Notes under the pieces: generated by a model
Databases searched by the model: none
Told to the model about the DNA's origin: nothing
What the model saw: only the letters and a program-made list of their open reading frames with translations
Made by a program: the position numbers and the translations under genes
Assembly: GCA_023701245.1 (NCBI GenBank)
Contig: JAMPXK010000008.1
Coordinates: 1 to 63,517 of the forward strand
From: Elusimicrobiales bacterium
GTDB taxonomy: Bacteria > Elusimicrobiota > Elusimicrobia > Elusimicrobiales > UBA9959
DNA length: 63,517 nt
Direction: 5' to 3'
Shown here: piece by piece, positions 1 to 7,610 of the stretch
Layout: each line of letters starts with the position of its first letter
Position numbering within the stretch: position 1 is the first letter of the stretch

Positions 1-1
1 G

Positions 2-1036
2 GCGGCGGCGGCCGCCGCCGGCGGGATAACCTCCATACTGGCGATGCCCAACACCAACCCGCCCATGGCCTCTCCCGCGCTGCTGCGCAAATACCGCCGG
101 CGCGCCGCGGCGGCGCCGGTGAACATTTATTTTTCCGCGGCGGCCACCGCCGGCCGCGCCGGCCGCCGGCCCGGGGCCGCGGCCGCGCTCGCGCAAGCCG
201 GCGCCAGAGCCCTCACCGACGACGGCAACTGCCTGCCGCACCGGCTTCTGCCGGAACTGATAAGGAAAGCCGCGGCCGCCGGCCTGCCGCTTCTGGACCA
301 CCCGGAAGATTTCACGCTGACCGGGCCCGGCGTCTGCCATCCGGCGGCGGCGGCCCGCCTCGGCCTGCCCGGTATTCCCGACAGGGCGGAATGGCTGGCC
401 GTCCTGCGCGGCCTGCTGGCCGCCGCGGAGGCCGGGCCGCTGCACCTGCAGCACCTGAGCCTGGCCGCCTCCGCGGCCGCCCTGCGCCTGGCCAAGGCCG
501 CCGGCTGGCCCGTCACCGGCGAGACCTGCCCGCATTATTTCACCCTTTCGCAGGCCGCCATCCGGCGCGACGACGCGGCCTTCAAGATGAAGCCGCCGCT
601 GCGCTCCGCCGGCGACAGGCGCGCCGTCCTGCGCGCCCTGGCCGACGGCACCATAGACCTGGTGGCGTCGGACCACGCCCCCCATACCGCGGCCCGCAAA
701 GCCGCCGGGTTCGGCGGCGGCCCTTTCGGGATCATCGGGCTGGAGACCCTGGCACCGCTGTGCGTGACGGAGCTGGTCCTGAAAAAAATAATTTCCAGGG
801 TCCGCCTGGCGCAGCTGCTCAGCGGCGCGCCCGCCAGGCTGCTCGGCCTGAAGAACAAAGGCAGCCTGCGGCCCGGCGGGGACGGGGATATAACGGTACT
901 GGACCCGCGGCAGGCGCGGCGCGTGCCGGCCAGGTCCGCCTCCAGGTCGGCCAACACGCCGTTCGCCAACAGGCTCCTGCGCGGCTGGCCGGCGCTCACC
1001 GTGGTGCGCGGGCGCGTGGTTTTCCGCGCGGCGTAA
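2..1036 (+). CDS. pyrC: Dihydroorotase, class I (5' end outside window)
   Basis: Catalyses cyclization of carbamoyl aspartate to dihydroorotate, the third step of pyrimidine synthesis, in the cytoplasm. The reading frame is open from base 2, so the N-terminal part with the first metal-binding HxH motif is missing. What remains shows class I hallmarks in order: MPNTNPP near the start, ALTDDG, a late HLQHLS histidine region, the GETCPHYF motif, KMKPPLRS and finally the metal-binding SDHAPH. The C-terminus ends with the usual composite-domain strand (GDGDITVLDP). Class I enzymes are about 420 residues; 344 are visible. The pyrD start is 32 nt downstream but has its own extended -10 box. Very Ala/Arg-rich in places, typical of this G+C-rich genome. 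Family assignment is secure; only the start is unknown. Confidence 0.93.
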   Translation, partial: AAAAAAGGITSILAMPNTNPPMASPALLRKYRRRAAAAPVNIYFSAAATAGRAGRRPGAAAALAQAGARALTDDGNCLPHRLLPELIRKAAAAGLPLLDHPEDFTLTGPGVCHPAAAARLGLPGIPDRAEWLAVLRGLLAAAEAGPLHLQHLSLAASAAALRLAKAAGWPVTGETCPHYFTLSQAAIRRDDAAFKMKPPLRSAGDRRAVLRALADGTIDLVASDHAPHTAARKAAGFGGGPFGIIGLETLAPLCVTELVLKKIISRVRLAQLLSGAPARLLGLKNKGSLRPGGDGDITVLDPRQARRVPARSASRSANTPFANRLLRGWPALTVVRGRVVFRAA

Positions 1037-1048
1037 CCCGGCGGCATT

Positions 1049-1057
1049 TGCTAGAAT
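1049..1057 (+). promoter_or_regulatory. Extended -10 promoter of pyrD
   Basis: TGCTAGAAT (TG-C-TAGAAT) lies 11 nt before the pyrD ATG. No Shine-Dalgarno fits in between, so the transcript has a very short leader. The same TTGCTAGAAT string recurs before MarC (38658) and tRNA-Ile (54224). Confidence 0.6.
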
Positions 1058-1068
1058 TGTCCTTCACC

Positions 1069-2112
1069 ATGGGATTCTTATACCGGAAACTTATCCGCCG
1101 CCTCCTCTTCAATTTCAATCCTGAACTTGTCCACGACGCCGTGATCCGCAGCGCCCGAGCGGCCCAGAACGTGCCTCTGCTCAATTCCATGGTGGCCCTC
1201 ATGGCCCGGGCCAAGGACCTGCCCGTGACAGTGGCCGGCATAAAGTTCCGCAACCCCGTTGGCCTCGCGGCCGGCTTCGACAAGAATTGCGAAGCGGCCC
1301 GCTTCCTGGCGGGTCTGGGCTTCGGTTTCCTGGAGCTCGGCACCGTAACGCTGAGGCCGCAGCCGGGCAACCCCAAGCCGCGCCTGTTCCGCCTGCACGA
1401 GCACCGCGCCATCATCAACCGCATGGGCTTCAACAACGCCGGGGCCTGGGAGGCCGCGCGTTCCCTGGAGCGGCTGCTGCCGCTGCCGGTGCCGGTGGGC
1501 ATCAGCATAGGCAAGAACGCGGACTGCTCCATCGAGGCGGCGCCGGCCAATTACCTGGAAGCCCTCAAGGTCATGTACCCTTTCGGCGACTATTTCGCGG
1601 TCAACGTAAGTTCCCCCAACACCTTGCAGCTGCGCTCCCTGCACGCCGGGGAAAGGCTGCGCCGCCTGGTGGAACCCCTGCTGGATTTCGCTTCAGGGCA
1701 GAAACGCGTAAAACCTTTCTTCGTAAAGATCGCTCCCGACCTGGAACACCAGGAACTGGAGGCCGCGGTGGAGCTGGCGGCGGAAATGAAGTTCGGGCTG
1801 ATCGCCACCAACACCACGGTCGCGCGCTCCTCCGTCCCCGAGCGCTGGCGCTCTTACGAAGGCGGCCTGAGCGGGCGGCCGCTGCGGCAGCTCTCCAACG
1901 AAGTCCTGGGCAGGACGGCGGCCCTGGCCAAGGGCCGCGTGGCCCTGATGGGCTCCGGCGGCATCTCCGACGGAGCGGCCGCCCTGGAGAAACTGAAGCT
2001 GGGCGCGGACCTGGTACAGGTCTACTCCGGCCTGGTCTACGAAGGCCCCTTCCTGGTAAAAGAGATCCTGGACTACCTCAACCGCTCCGGCTGGCGCCCG
2101 CCGCACCGCTGA
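1069..2112 (+). CDS. pyrD: Dihydroorotate dehydrogenase (quinone), class 2
   Basis: Oxidizes dihydroorotate to orotate with FMN and passes electrons to membrane quinones. The 347-aa length and an N-terminal amphipathic helix region (residues 1-45, FLYRKLIRRLLFNF) fit the membrane-associated class 2 enzyme. Visible motifs: FDKN (70-73), ELGTVT (89-94), PQPGNPKPRLFRL, INRMGFNN (116-123), NVSSPNT (179-185, with the catalytic serine), ATNTT, GGLSGRPL and the FMN-phosphate GSGGI. The ATG at 1069 starts the conserved MGFLYRKL; the open frame runs further upstream but overlaps pyrC and lacks homology. It is preceded by an extended -10 box instead of an SD. The class 2 type implies a respiratory quinone pool. 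Confidence 0.96.
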   Translation: MGFLYRKLIRRLLFNFNPELVHDAVIRSARAAQNVPLLNSMVALMARAKDLPVTVAGIKFRNPVGLAAGFDKNCEAARFLAGLGFGFLELGTVTLRPQPGNPKPRLFRLHEHRAIINRMGFNNAGAWEAARSLERLLPLPVPVGISIGKNADCSIEAAPANYLEALKVMYPFGDYFAVNVSSPNTLQLRSLHAGERLRRLVEPLLDFASGQKRVKPFFVKIAPDLEHQELEAAVELAAEMKFGLIATNTTVARSSVPERWRSYEGGLSGRPLRQLSNEVLGRTAALAKGRVALMGSGGISDGAAALEKLKLGADLVQVYSGLVYEGPFLVKEILDYLNRSGWRPPHR

Positions 2113-2298
2113 AGAGCGGGGGATTTCAGTTACGGGCCCTGCCGCCGGCAAAATATGTAATATGTTCCATATGGTCGCTGCGCTGTGACAACGGTGTTAC
2201 CGGGGGGTGGCATACTATTAAGGCCGCGCCGCACAGGCGAACCCTGTACGCCCGCTGTCATACACACAAGCGACATAAGTTTTGCACCGGGAGGTATC

Positions 2299-3120
2299 AT
2301 GAAACGCACAATAACCGCCTTGCTCGCCGCCTTAACGCTGGCGCCGGCCGCTTACGCCGAATTACGGGAGATAGACAGCATTGCCTGCCATATGCAGCCG
2401 GGGCGCTGCATACAGAAGGGGACCGGGAAAACGGCCAAGTTCTACATCGACTGGACCGCGGCCGACCAGGCCGCCATGGACAAGCATGCGGCGGAGTACA
2501 AACAGAGTTCCGAAAAAAGCGCCAACTATCTCGCGGCCGGCGGCAATGCGACCATAGGCAACTGCGGCCTTTGGGACAAGGCGGCCGGCAGGCCCTATGC
2601 CGGCACGGACGCGCTTTTTAAAAAGTACAACCTGAGCGGTCAGTGCGAGATAGGCGGGCAGACGGGCGACATGGACTGCTATGTCAGCCAGCACTGCGTG
2701 GACGGCGCGATGCTTAAAAAGTTCGCCCATATCACGGACCCGGTCAGGCGGGTGGATACCGGCATAACCGACTCCCTTGCGTTCGACGCGTATATGAACA
2801 CGCAGCCAAGATACTTCTGTTCCTCCAAGTCCGGCGTATGCGTAAGCTGCCGCATGGTCATCAACGGCAAAAGCCAGGACTCCTCCTGCGAAGATGGCTT
2901 TTCAAAGCAGATAACCAACCGGCAGCAGCTCGACAAGCTGTACCTGGCCTGGAAGAACCCTTTCCTGGCGGCTCCCGCGGAGGGGGCGGCCGCGGCTCCC
3001 GCCGGCGCCAAGAAGCTTTCCAACTCCGGCAATTTCGTCCCCTTGAACGAAAAGCCGGAGGAGGGCGAGCCCAGGAGGGTGATCATAGGCGGCAGCACCG
3101 GTGACGTTTCCGGCAATTGA
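2299..3120 (+). CDS. Secreted Cys-rich protein of unknown function
   Basis: A 273-aa protein with a clear signal peptide (MKRTITALLAALTLAPAAYA, cut after AYA). The mature part has at least a dozen cysteines, including CHMQPGRC, SQHC, FCSSKSGVCVSCRM and SSCEDG, suggesting a disulfide-bonded periplasmic or extracellular protein, or a metal site. The tail from about residue 215 is Ala/Gly/Glu-rich and probably disordered. The start is fixed by GGGAGG at 2289 and the signal peptide. A strong terminator follows at 3139. It separates pyrD from pyrF and looks like an independent unit. I recognise no family; CcdA at 4669 could supply thiol-disulfide chemistry, but that link is only positional. Confidence 0.8.
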   Translation: MKRTITALLAALTLAPAAYAELREIDSIACHMQPGRCIQKGTGKTAKFYIDWTAADQAAMDKHAAEYKQSSEKSANYLAAGGNATIGNCGLWDKAAGRPYAGTDALFKKYNLSGQCEIGGQTGDMDCYVSQHCVDGAMLKKFAHITDPVRRVDTGITDSLAFDAYMNTQPRYFCSSKSGVCVSCRMVINGKSQDSSCEDGFSKQITNRQQLDKLYLAWKNPFLAAPAEGAAAAPAGAKKLSNSGNFVPLNEKPEEGEPRRVIIGGSTGDVSGN

Positions 3121-3138
3121 CGCCGTACCGCGCGCGCA

Positions 3139-3172
3139 ACGGGGCGGAAATCTTTCCGCCCCGTTTTCTTTT
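3139..3172 (+). terminator. Rho-independent terminator
   Basis: A 12-bp perfect stem (ACGGGGCGGAAA / TTTCCGCCCCGT) with a 2-nt spacer, followed by TTTTCTTTT. It ends the secreted-protein transcript. Confidence 0.88.
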
Positions 3173-3200
3173 GTCCGGCGACAAGTTAAACAGATATAAT
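3171..3200 (+). promoter_or_regulatory. Sigma-70 type promoter of pyrF
   Basis: TTGTCC at 3171, an 18-bp spacer, then a perfect TATAAT at 3195-3200. Only 8 nt separate the -10 from the ATG at 3209, so pyrF mRNA should be leaderless or nearly so. Confidence 0.65.
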
Positions 3201-3208
3201 TTAAACAC

Positions 3209-3886
3209 ATGACAAAGACCGAACTTATAGTGGCGCTGGATACCCGCACGCTGAAAGCGGCCGAGACCCTGCTGGAAAAACTGGAGGGGTCCGTAAAATA
3301 TTTCAAGATAGGTTCCGTGCTGTTCACGGCCGAAGGCCCCGCCGCCGTGGACCTGGTGCAGAAGCGAGGCGGCAAGGTTTTCCTGGACCTCAAGTTCCAC
3401 GACATCCCCAACACGGTCAAAGGCGCGGTCCGCAGCGCCTGCAATATGGGCGTCTATTCCGTCTCCCTGCACCTGTCGGGCGGCGCCGAGATGTTCAAGG
3501 CCTGCCTGGACCTGGAGAAACGCCCCAAACTGTGGGGCATCACGGTACTGACCAGTTTCGACGAGCACAACCTGTTCCGGGCGGGCTTCCGCTGCGGCAT
3601 AGTTAAAACGGTACGCCAGCTGGCGGCCCTGGGGCTGGAGAACGGCGCCGACGGCGTGGTCTGCTCTCCCCTGGAAGCAGCCATGCTCAAAAAGCTCCAC
3701 GACGGCAAGCTTTCGCTGATCACCCCCGGCATCCGCCCCGCGGCGGCAGGCGACGACCAGAAACGGGCCGTCACCCCGGCCGAGGCCCGGGCCGCAGGCG
3801 CTAATTTCATAGTGGTGGGCCGCCCCATCATCGAAGCCGAAGACCCGGCCGCCGCCGCGGCCGCGGTGCTCAAGGACCTGAAATGA
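3209..3886 (+). CDS. pyrF: Orotidine 5'-phosphate decarboxylase, group I
   Basis: Decarboxylates OMP to UMP, the last step of de novo pyrimidine synthesis. The 225-aa TIM barrel shows the N-terminal IVALDT strand, the substrate lysine KIG (33-35), the catalytic FLDLKFHDIPNT motif (D60, K62, D65), the VTVLTS-like strand (ITVLTS), the TPGIRP phosphate-binding loop, and the final VVGRPI glycine loop. The stop overlaps the pyrE start as ATGA (3883-3886), so the two are translationally coupled. The -10 box sits 8 nt before the ATG and there is no SD. The order pyrF-pyrE means the last two UMP steps are co-expressed, as in bifunctional UMP synthase. Confidence 0.96.
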   Translation: MTKTELIVALDTRTLKAAETLLEKLEGSVKYFKIGSVLFTAEGPAAVDLVQKRGGKVFLDLKFHDIPNTVKGAVRSACNMGVYSVSLHLSGGAEMFKACLDLEKRPKLWGITVLTSFDEHNLFRAGFRCGIVKTVRQLAALGLENGADGVVCSPLEAAMLKKLHDGKLSLITPGIRPAAAGDDQKRAVTPAEARAAGANFIVVGRPIIEAEDPAAAAAAVLKDLK

Positions 3887-4452
3887 ACGAAGAGGAACTG
3901 AAGGCTTACCTCGCGGCCAGCGGCGCTTTCCTGGAGGGGCATTTCCTGCTTTCCTCGGGTCTCCACAGTCCCAATTACGTGCAGTGCGCCCAGGCGCTGA
4001 AGAACCCGGAGTGGGCGGGGCGCATGGGCGCCGCCCTGGCGGCCGGCTGGAAGGGCCCCAAGCCGGACCTTATCCTTTCCCCGGCCATGGGCGGCCTCAT
4101 TATCGGGCACGAAGTGGCGCGCGCCTTCGGCGTGGATTTCATTTTTACGGAGCGCGAGGACAACGTGATGACGCTGCGCCGGGGGTTTTCCCTGGCCAAG
4201 GGCGCCCGGCTGATAATAGTGGAGGACGTTTTTACCACGGGCAAGTCCACGCTGGAGACGGCGGCCGTGGTGCGCGCCGCCGGCGCCGAGGTCCTTGGCG
4301 CCATGTCGGTGATAGACCGCATGGGCGGCAAGCCCCTGCCTTTCCCCTCGTTGAGCCTGCTGAAACTGGACCTTACCGCCCTGCCGCCGGCCAGCTGCCT
4401 GCTGTGCCGCACCGGCCTCCCCGTAGTAAAACCCGGTTCCCGTAAATTCTGA
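3883..4452 (+). CDS. pyrE: Orotate phosphoribosyltransferase
   Basis: Joins orotate and PRPP to make OMP. At 189 aa it has the usual length. The PRPP-binding motif IIVEDVFTTGKS lies at about 111-122. TEREDNVMTLRRGF (89-102) is the flexible catalytic loop in the form seen in Thermus- and archaeal-type enzymes. SPAMGGLIIGHEVA is the orotate/PRPP loop. It begins inside the pyrF stop (ATGA). The C-terminus has extra cysteines (SCLLCRTGLP) where the family binds uracil-like bases. A structured repeat starts 9 nt after the stop and might influence the 3' end of this operon. Confidence 0.96.
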   Translation: MNEEELKAYLAASGAFLEGHFLLSSGLHSPNYVQCAQALKNPEWAGRMGAALAAGWKGPKPDLILSPAMGGLIIGHEVARAFGVDFIFTEREDNVMTLRRGFSLAKGARLIIVEDVFTTGKSTLETAAVVRAAGAEVLGAMSVIDRMGGKPLPFPSLSLLKLDLTALPPASCLLCRTGLPVVKPGSRKF

Positions 4453-4461
4453 CAGCCCGCG

Positions 4462-4593
4462 TGGTCCCCCAGGGCATGGGTTCGGCGGGCCCTCACGGAC
4501 TGAAGCCGCTTGCGCAGCGCGGCGAGGGAGTGAGGAGGGGCGGCCACGGTGTGGCCGACCCCGTGCCCGACGGGCCCATGCCCTGGGGGACCA
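4462..4593 (+). repeat. Structured repeat element, copy 1 (novel multi-stem RNA or palindromic element)
   Basis: A 132-nt element bounded by a perfect 19-bp inverted repeat (TGGTCCCCCAGGGCATGGG at 4462-4480 with its complement at 4575-4593). Inside are a stem CTCAC/GTGAG, a hairpin around GCCGCTTGCG...GCGGC (4504-4523) and a hairpin GGCCAC-GGT-GTGGCC (4541-4555). A second copy at 49119-49258 keeps the loops and core but changes the stems in a compensatory way. No ORF is plausible across it. Unknown class: a non-coding RNA or a cruciform-forming mobile repeat. Confidence 0.75.
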
Positions 4594-4623
4594 TTATTGC
4601 GCTTTCCGCTATTTTTGCCCAAA

Positions 4624-4650
4624 TAAAAAAGGCCGCGGCAAAGCGGCCTC
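4624..4650 (-). terminator. Terminator of ccdA
   Basis: Read on the minus strand: AGGCCGC-TTTGCC-GCGGCCT followed by TTTTTTA. It is 19 nt past the ccdA stop. Confidence 0.85.
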
Positions 4651-4668
4651 TTTCACGGGCGGGGCGGT

Positions 4669-5352
4669 TCAGCCCACTATCATCAGCTTGTCCAGGAACA
4701 GCAGCACGCCGGCCGCGGCCAGGATCACGCCGGCCGTCACCTCCACGTAGCGCATCGCCGTCTTGAAGCGCGCCATGAACGCGAAGAACCGCGCCGTCAT
4801 GACCGCCGCCAGCAATAGCGGGATGGCCATACCGGCGGAATACGCCACCAGCAGCGCCACGCCCTTGGCCGCCGTACCCGACACCGCCGCCATCCCCAGG
4901 ATCACGGCGAGGATGGGCCCGATGCAGGGCGACCAGCCCAGCGCGAAAGCGAAACCCATGAGGAAAGACCCGGCGGGCCCCTGGGCGATGTTGCGCATGG
5001 AGAACCGTTTTTCGTAATTGAGGAAGTTCAGGTTGAACAGGCCCGTCATGTGGACGCCGAGCAACACCATCACCACCCCGAACACCTTCATCAGCAGGTC
5101 CTTGTGCGTGGCCAGCAGGTCCCCTATGCCGGAAGCCGCCGCGCCCATAAGGGCGAAGGCCAGCGTGAAGCCAGCGATGAAGATGGCCGCGTTGCCCACC
5201 ACCTTGCGCGTCACCACTTTGGCGTCGCCCTTCACTATCTCCGCGGCGGAAAAGCCCGACAGCATGGACAGGTACGCCGGCAGCAGAGGCAGTATGCACG
5301 GCGAGAAGAAAGACATCACGCCCGCTCCGAAAGCCGCCCAGAATTGTCCCAT
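4669..5352 (-). CDS. ccdA: CcdA/DsbD-type thiol-disulfide transmembrane protein
   Basis: Carries reducing equivalents from cytoplasmic thioredoxin across the inner membrane to periplasmic thiol proteins, often for cytochrome c maturation. The 227-aa protein has about six hydrophobic helices and the two signature cysteines in SFFSPCILPLLP (C19) and GWSPCIGPILA (C143). It lacks the periplasmic domains of full DsbD, so it is the short CcdA form. The start at 5352 gives MGQFWAAFGAG, the usual cytoplasmic N-terminus. It follows the secreted-protein gene at 5362 by 9 nt, so it likely ends the same minus-strand operon, and a terminator lies just downstream. The partner protein is not evident; the secreted Cys-rich protein at 2299 is a possible client. 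Confidence 0.92.
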   Translation of the reverse strand: MGQFWAAFGAGVMSFFSPCILPLLPAYLSMLSGFSAAEIVKGDAKVVTRKVVGNAAIFIAGFTLAFALMGAAASGIGDLLATHKDLLMKVFGVVMVLLGVHMTGLFNLNFLNYEKRFSMRNIAQGPAGSFLMGFAFALGWSPCIGPILAVILGMAAVSGTAAKGVALLVAYSAGMAIPLLLAAVMTARFFAFMARFKTAMRYVEVTAGVILAAAGVLLFLDKLMIVG

Positions 5353-5361
5353 GATCGCTCC

Positions 5362-5814
5362 CTATTTCCCCGCCGCGGCCGGTTTGCCGGGCGCCGGCTT
5401 CAGCTCTATCCTGAAAATGTCGAGGCCGCCCCAGGGCCCGTTCTGCAGATGGAAGACCGCGGTCCGCTTCTTGCCCGCCGCGTCCCTGAAGACCGCCGCG
5501 ACTTTTTTCACGCCGCCTTCGCCGTTCTCGGGCTTCTGCCCCACCGAATCCAGGGAGAGCTTCAGCAGTTTTTTAGAGCCGGGCTCTTCCAGGAAGAAGG
5601 CGCCCTTGAGCTGGATATCCTTGCGGACATAATCCACCACGAAAGCGGCCAGGTCCTCGTCGTTCTCCTGGATCACCGTCTGGTCCTCGTCCTCGTCGCC
5701 GGCCTTCGCCGCCTCGGTGGAGATCACGGCCTCGGAAAGGCCTTCGTCCTCGTAGGCCGCCGCCGCCGGGCAAGCCAGGCCCGCCGCCAGCAGCGCAAAA
5801 AGCACCCTCTTCAT
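5362..5814 (-). CDS. Secreted protein of unknown function, acidic
   Basis: A 150-aa protein with a signal peptide (MKRVLFALLAAGLACPAAAA). The N-terminal mature region is very acidic (EDEGLSE, AGDEDEDQTV, NDEDLAAF), followed by a mixed alpha/beta domain rich in lysine. It starts inside the stop of the KdsC-like gene (ATGA overlap at 5811-5814), so it is translationally coupled to it, and ccdA follows 9 nt later. There are no cysteines in the mature part, so it is unlikely to be a direct redox partner of CcdA. I recognise no family. The coupling to sugar-phosphate and epimerase genes hints at an envelope role, which is inference only. Confidence 0.72.
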   Translation of the reverse strand: MKRVLFALLAAGLACPAAAAYEDEGLSEAVISTEAAKAGDEDEDQTVIQENDEDLAAFVVDYVRKDIQLKGAFFLEEPGSKKLLKLSLDSVGQKPENGEGGVKKVAAVFRDAAGKKRTAVFHLQNGPWGGLDIFRIELKPAPGKPAAAGK

Positions 5815-6419
5815 TTTCCCCTCCCCTTCTCCGCAAAACGCACAACTTTCATGGGGTCCTTCTTTATGGCCGGCCAGTGGGCGTTTTCCACGTAGCCCAT
5901 GACCGTGCCCCAGTGCCCCTGGCTCTTGAGCAGAAAGTCGCAGACCTCGCGCACCGCGCCCATGCCCCCGTCCTTGGCGGTCACCAGGTGCGCCGCCCGC
6001 TTCACCTCGGGCAGGGCGTTGGCCGGCGCGCAGGCCAGGCCGGCCCTCTTCAGCACCGGGATATCGGTCCAGTCGTCGCCCATGTACGCCACGTTCTCCG
6101 GCTTAAGCCCCGTGGCGGCCAGGATCCGCCGCAGCGGGTCCAGCTTGGAAAGAAAGCCCTGGTAGGCGTAGCTCATGCCCAGCCCCCGCGCCCGCTCCTC
6201 GGTGCCCGGGGAGACGCGGCCGGTTATCACCCCGGTCAGCACGCCGAACTGGTTAAGCAGGCGCAGGCCTATGCCGTCCAGCGAGTGAAAGGCTTTTACC
6301 TCCACCAGCTCGCGGCCCCTGCCCGGCAGGTAATACATTTTGCCGTCGGTAAGCACGCCGTCCACGTCCATCAGGAATAGTTTTATTTTCCGCGCCCTGG
6401 CGGCGTTGTTCTTTGTCAT
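5811..6419 (-). CDS. kdsC: KdsC-like HAD phosphatase (KDO-8-phosphate phosphatase family)
   Basis: A C0-type HAD hydrolase that in the family removes phosphate from KDO 8-phosphate for LPS core synthesis or from related sugar acids. The 202-aa chain has the nucleophile motif LFLMDVDGVLTDG (D18, D20), HSLDGIGLRLL, the motif II region GVITGR, and the C-terminal YMGDDWTDIPVL magnesium site with CAPANALPEVK. The start at 6419 (MTKNNAARAR) is chosen because it overlaps the epimerase stop as ATGA and precedes the domain directly. Family length is about 170-190; the short basic C-terminal extension (VVRFAEKGRGK) is extra. No kdsA, kdsB or other LPS gene is in the window, so the exact substrate is unproven. 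Confidence 0.85.
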   Translation of the reverse strand: MTKNNAARARKIKLFLMDVDGVLTDGKMYYLPGRGRELVEVKAFHSLDGIGLRLLNQFGVLTGVITGRVSPGTEERARGLGMSYAYQGFLSKLDPLRRILAATGLKPENVAYMGDDWTDIPVLKRAGLACAPANALPEVKRAAHLVTAKDGGMGAVREVCDFLLKSQGHWGTVMGYVENAHWPAIKKDPMKVVRFAEKGRGK

Positions 6420-7408
6420 AATCTGGTTTTCCACTTCTGCGCCAGCTCCAGCTCCCGCTTGCGCGCGGCGTAGTTCTTTGGCGCCGGGCCGGTATAACTG
6501 AAAAGATACCAGTTTATGGTCTCCTCCAGCCACTTGGCGGCCGGGGTGGACGCCCAGTCCAGTTCCTTTTGCGCCCGCGCTATATCCAGCACGAAATCCC
6601 CGCCCATGGTGAACGGGGTCGCCTCGAAATCGAACCCGTTCTCTTTGAGCCAGGCGTAGTCCGGGTAAAGAAGCTCCGCCTCCTTGTGCATCACCCGCGC
6701 CGAGACCTTCACGAAGTCGTCCAGCGTCATGGCGGCCGAATCGCCTATGTTATAGGCGCGGCCATAAGGTTCGCGCGCGTACAGCAGCGCCTCGAAGGCC
6801 CGGGCCAGGTCTTTGGAAAATACAAAGCGGTTGGCAAAAGCGAAGCCCGGCAGGAACAGCGGGCCTCCGTCGGCCAGGCGCAGCCAGTAGGAGTAGGCGC
6901 GCAGCGTGGGATCGTTGGGCCCTATCACCACCGGCGGCCTTAGAATGACCGCCGGGAATTTCTTTTCCAGGAAAGCGGCCAGGAACTCCTTCTCCGCGGC
7001 GTATTTGCCCAGGCCGTAGGCGTATTTTTCCTTCAACTGCGCCTTGAGCGGCAGCAGTTCCGCCTGTGTTTCGCGGAAAGGCGAGGAAGACCCCTCCAGC
7101 ACCGAATAGATGGAAGCAGAAGAGGTATATATATAAAGGCCGACGCGCCCGTTAAAGACATTTATGGCCTTCCGGGCGTCTTCGGCCGTATAACAGATAT
7201 TGTCTATGATAACGTCCCAGGGCTCCACGGCCATGCGGGACAGGTCTATTTCCACGGTGCGGTCCCCGCGGGTCTGGCGGATGTCCAGCGGCAGGCCGTC
7301 CACGGGGGCGCGGCGGGAAAAAACGGTGACCTCATGCCCGGCTTTCTGCAGCCGGCTGGCCGTTTCTTTGCCAAAGAAGCTTGTTCCGCCAAGGATCAGG
7401 ATCTTCAT
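6416..7408 (-). CDS. NAD-dependent epimerase/dehydratase (extended SDR)
   Basis: A 330-aa Rossmann-fold protein. The nucleotide-binding motif GGTSFFG is at residues 7-13 and the SDR catalytic pair is in YGLGKYAAEK (YxxxK), with the preceding YTSSASIYS strand. The ILRPPVVIGPNDPT stretch is typical of sugar-nucleotide epimerases and their relatives. The start at 7408 (MKILILGGTS) is the only one that places the glycine motif at the N-terminus. It leads a three- or four-gene operon with a KdsC-like phosphatase and a secreted protein, all joined by 4-bp overlaps, so a role in making or modifying a surface sugar is plausible. The substrate cannot be read from sequence. Confidence 0.88.
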   Translation of the reverse strand: MKILILGGTSFFGKETASRLQKAGHEVTVFSRRAPVDGLPLDIRQTRGDRTVEIDLSRMAVEPWDVIIDNICYTAEDARKAINVFNGRVGLYIYTSSASIYSVLEGSSSPFRETQAELLPLKAQLKEKYAYGLGKYAAEKEFLAAFLEKKFPAVILRPPVVIGPNDPTLRAYSYWLRLADGGPLFLPGFAFANRFVFSKDLARAFEALLYAREPYGRAYNIGDSAAMTLDDFVKVSARVMHKEAELLYPDYAWLKENGFDFEATPFTMGGDFVLDIARAQKELDWASTPAAKWLEETINWYLFSYTGPAPKNYAARKRELELAQKWKTRL

Positions 7409-7501
7409 AGTCCAGGGTATAGTATATAAATTTTTTAAGAAGCGGTAGCGGAGCGCCTTTTGAGCCACTGGCTCACCACCCCCGGGTCGTTCCCATTCAT
7501 A

Positions 7502-7517
7502 GTTAACATATGTTAAC
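7502..7517. promoter_or_regulatory. Operator-like palindrome, site 1
   Basis: GTTAACATATGTTAAC is a perfect 16-bp palindrome between the divergent epimerase and HTH-regulator genes, 94 nt before the regulator start. A near copy lies at 7586. Likely an autoregulatory binding site. Confidence 0.6.
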
Positions 7518-7585
7518 CAAAAGCCACCTCACCACAAACCTTCGCCTCCCATTTTCCGACAAAGCCAGCCGCTCTTGCGAAACTG

Positions 7586-7601
7586 GTTAACATAAGTTAA
7601 C
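7586..7601. promoter_or_regulatory. Operator-like palindrome, site 2
   Basis: GTTAACATAAGTTAAC matches site 1 at 15 of 16 positions and ends 9 nt before the regulator ATG; the right half then runs into a third half-site (GTTAACATATG, 7596-7606). Binding here would block the regulator's own promoter or start. Confidence 0.6.
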
Positions 7602-7610
7602 ATATGCGGG

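Noticed and set aside
2208-2224. TGGCATACTATTAAGG as a further sigma-54 promoter upstream of the secreted Cys-rich gene
   Set aside because: It lacks the TTGC element at the -12 position; only the GG half matches.
4493-5299. 268-aa minus-strand frame overlapping ccdA
   Set aside because: Different frame from CcdA; the translation has no membrane helices or family motifs and runs through the structured repeat.
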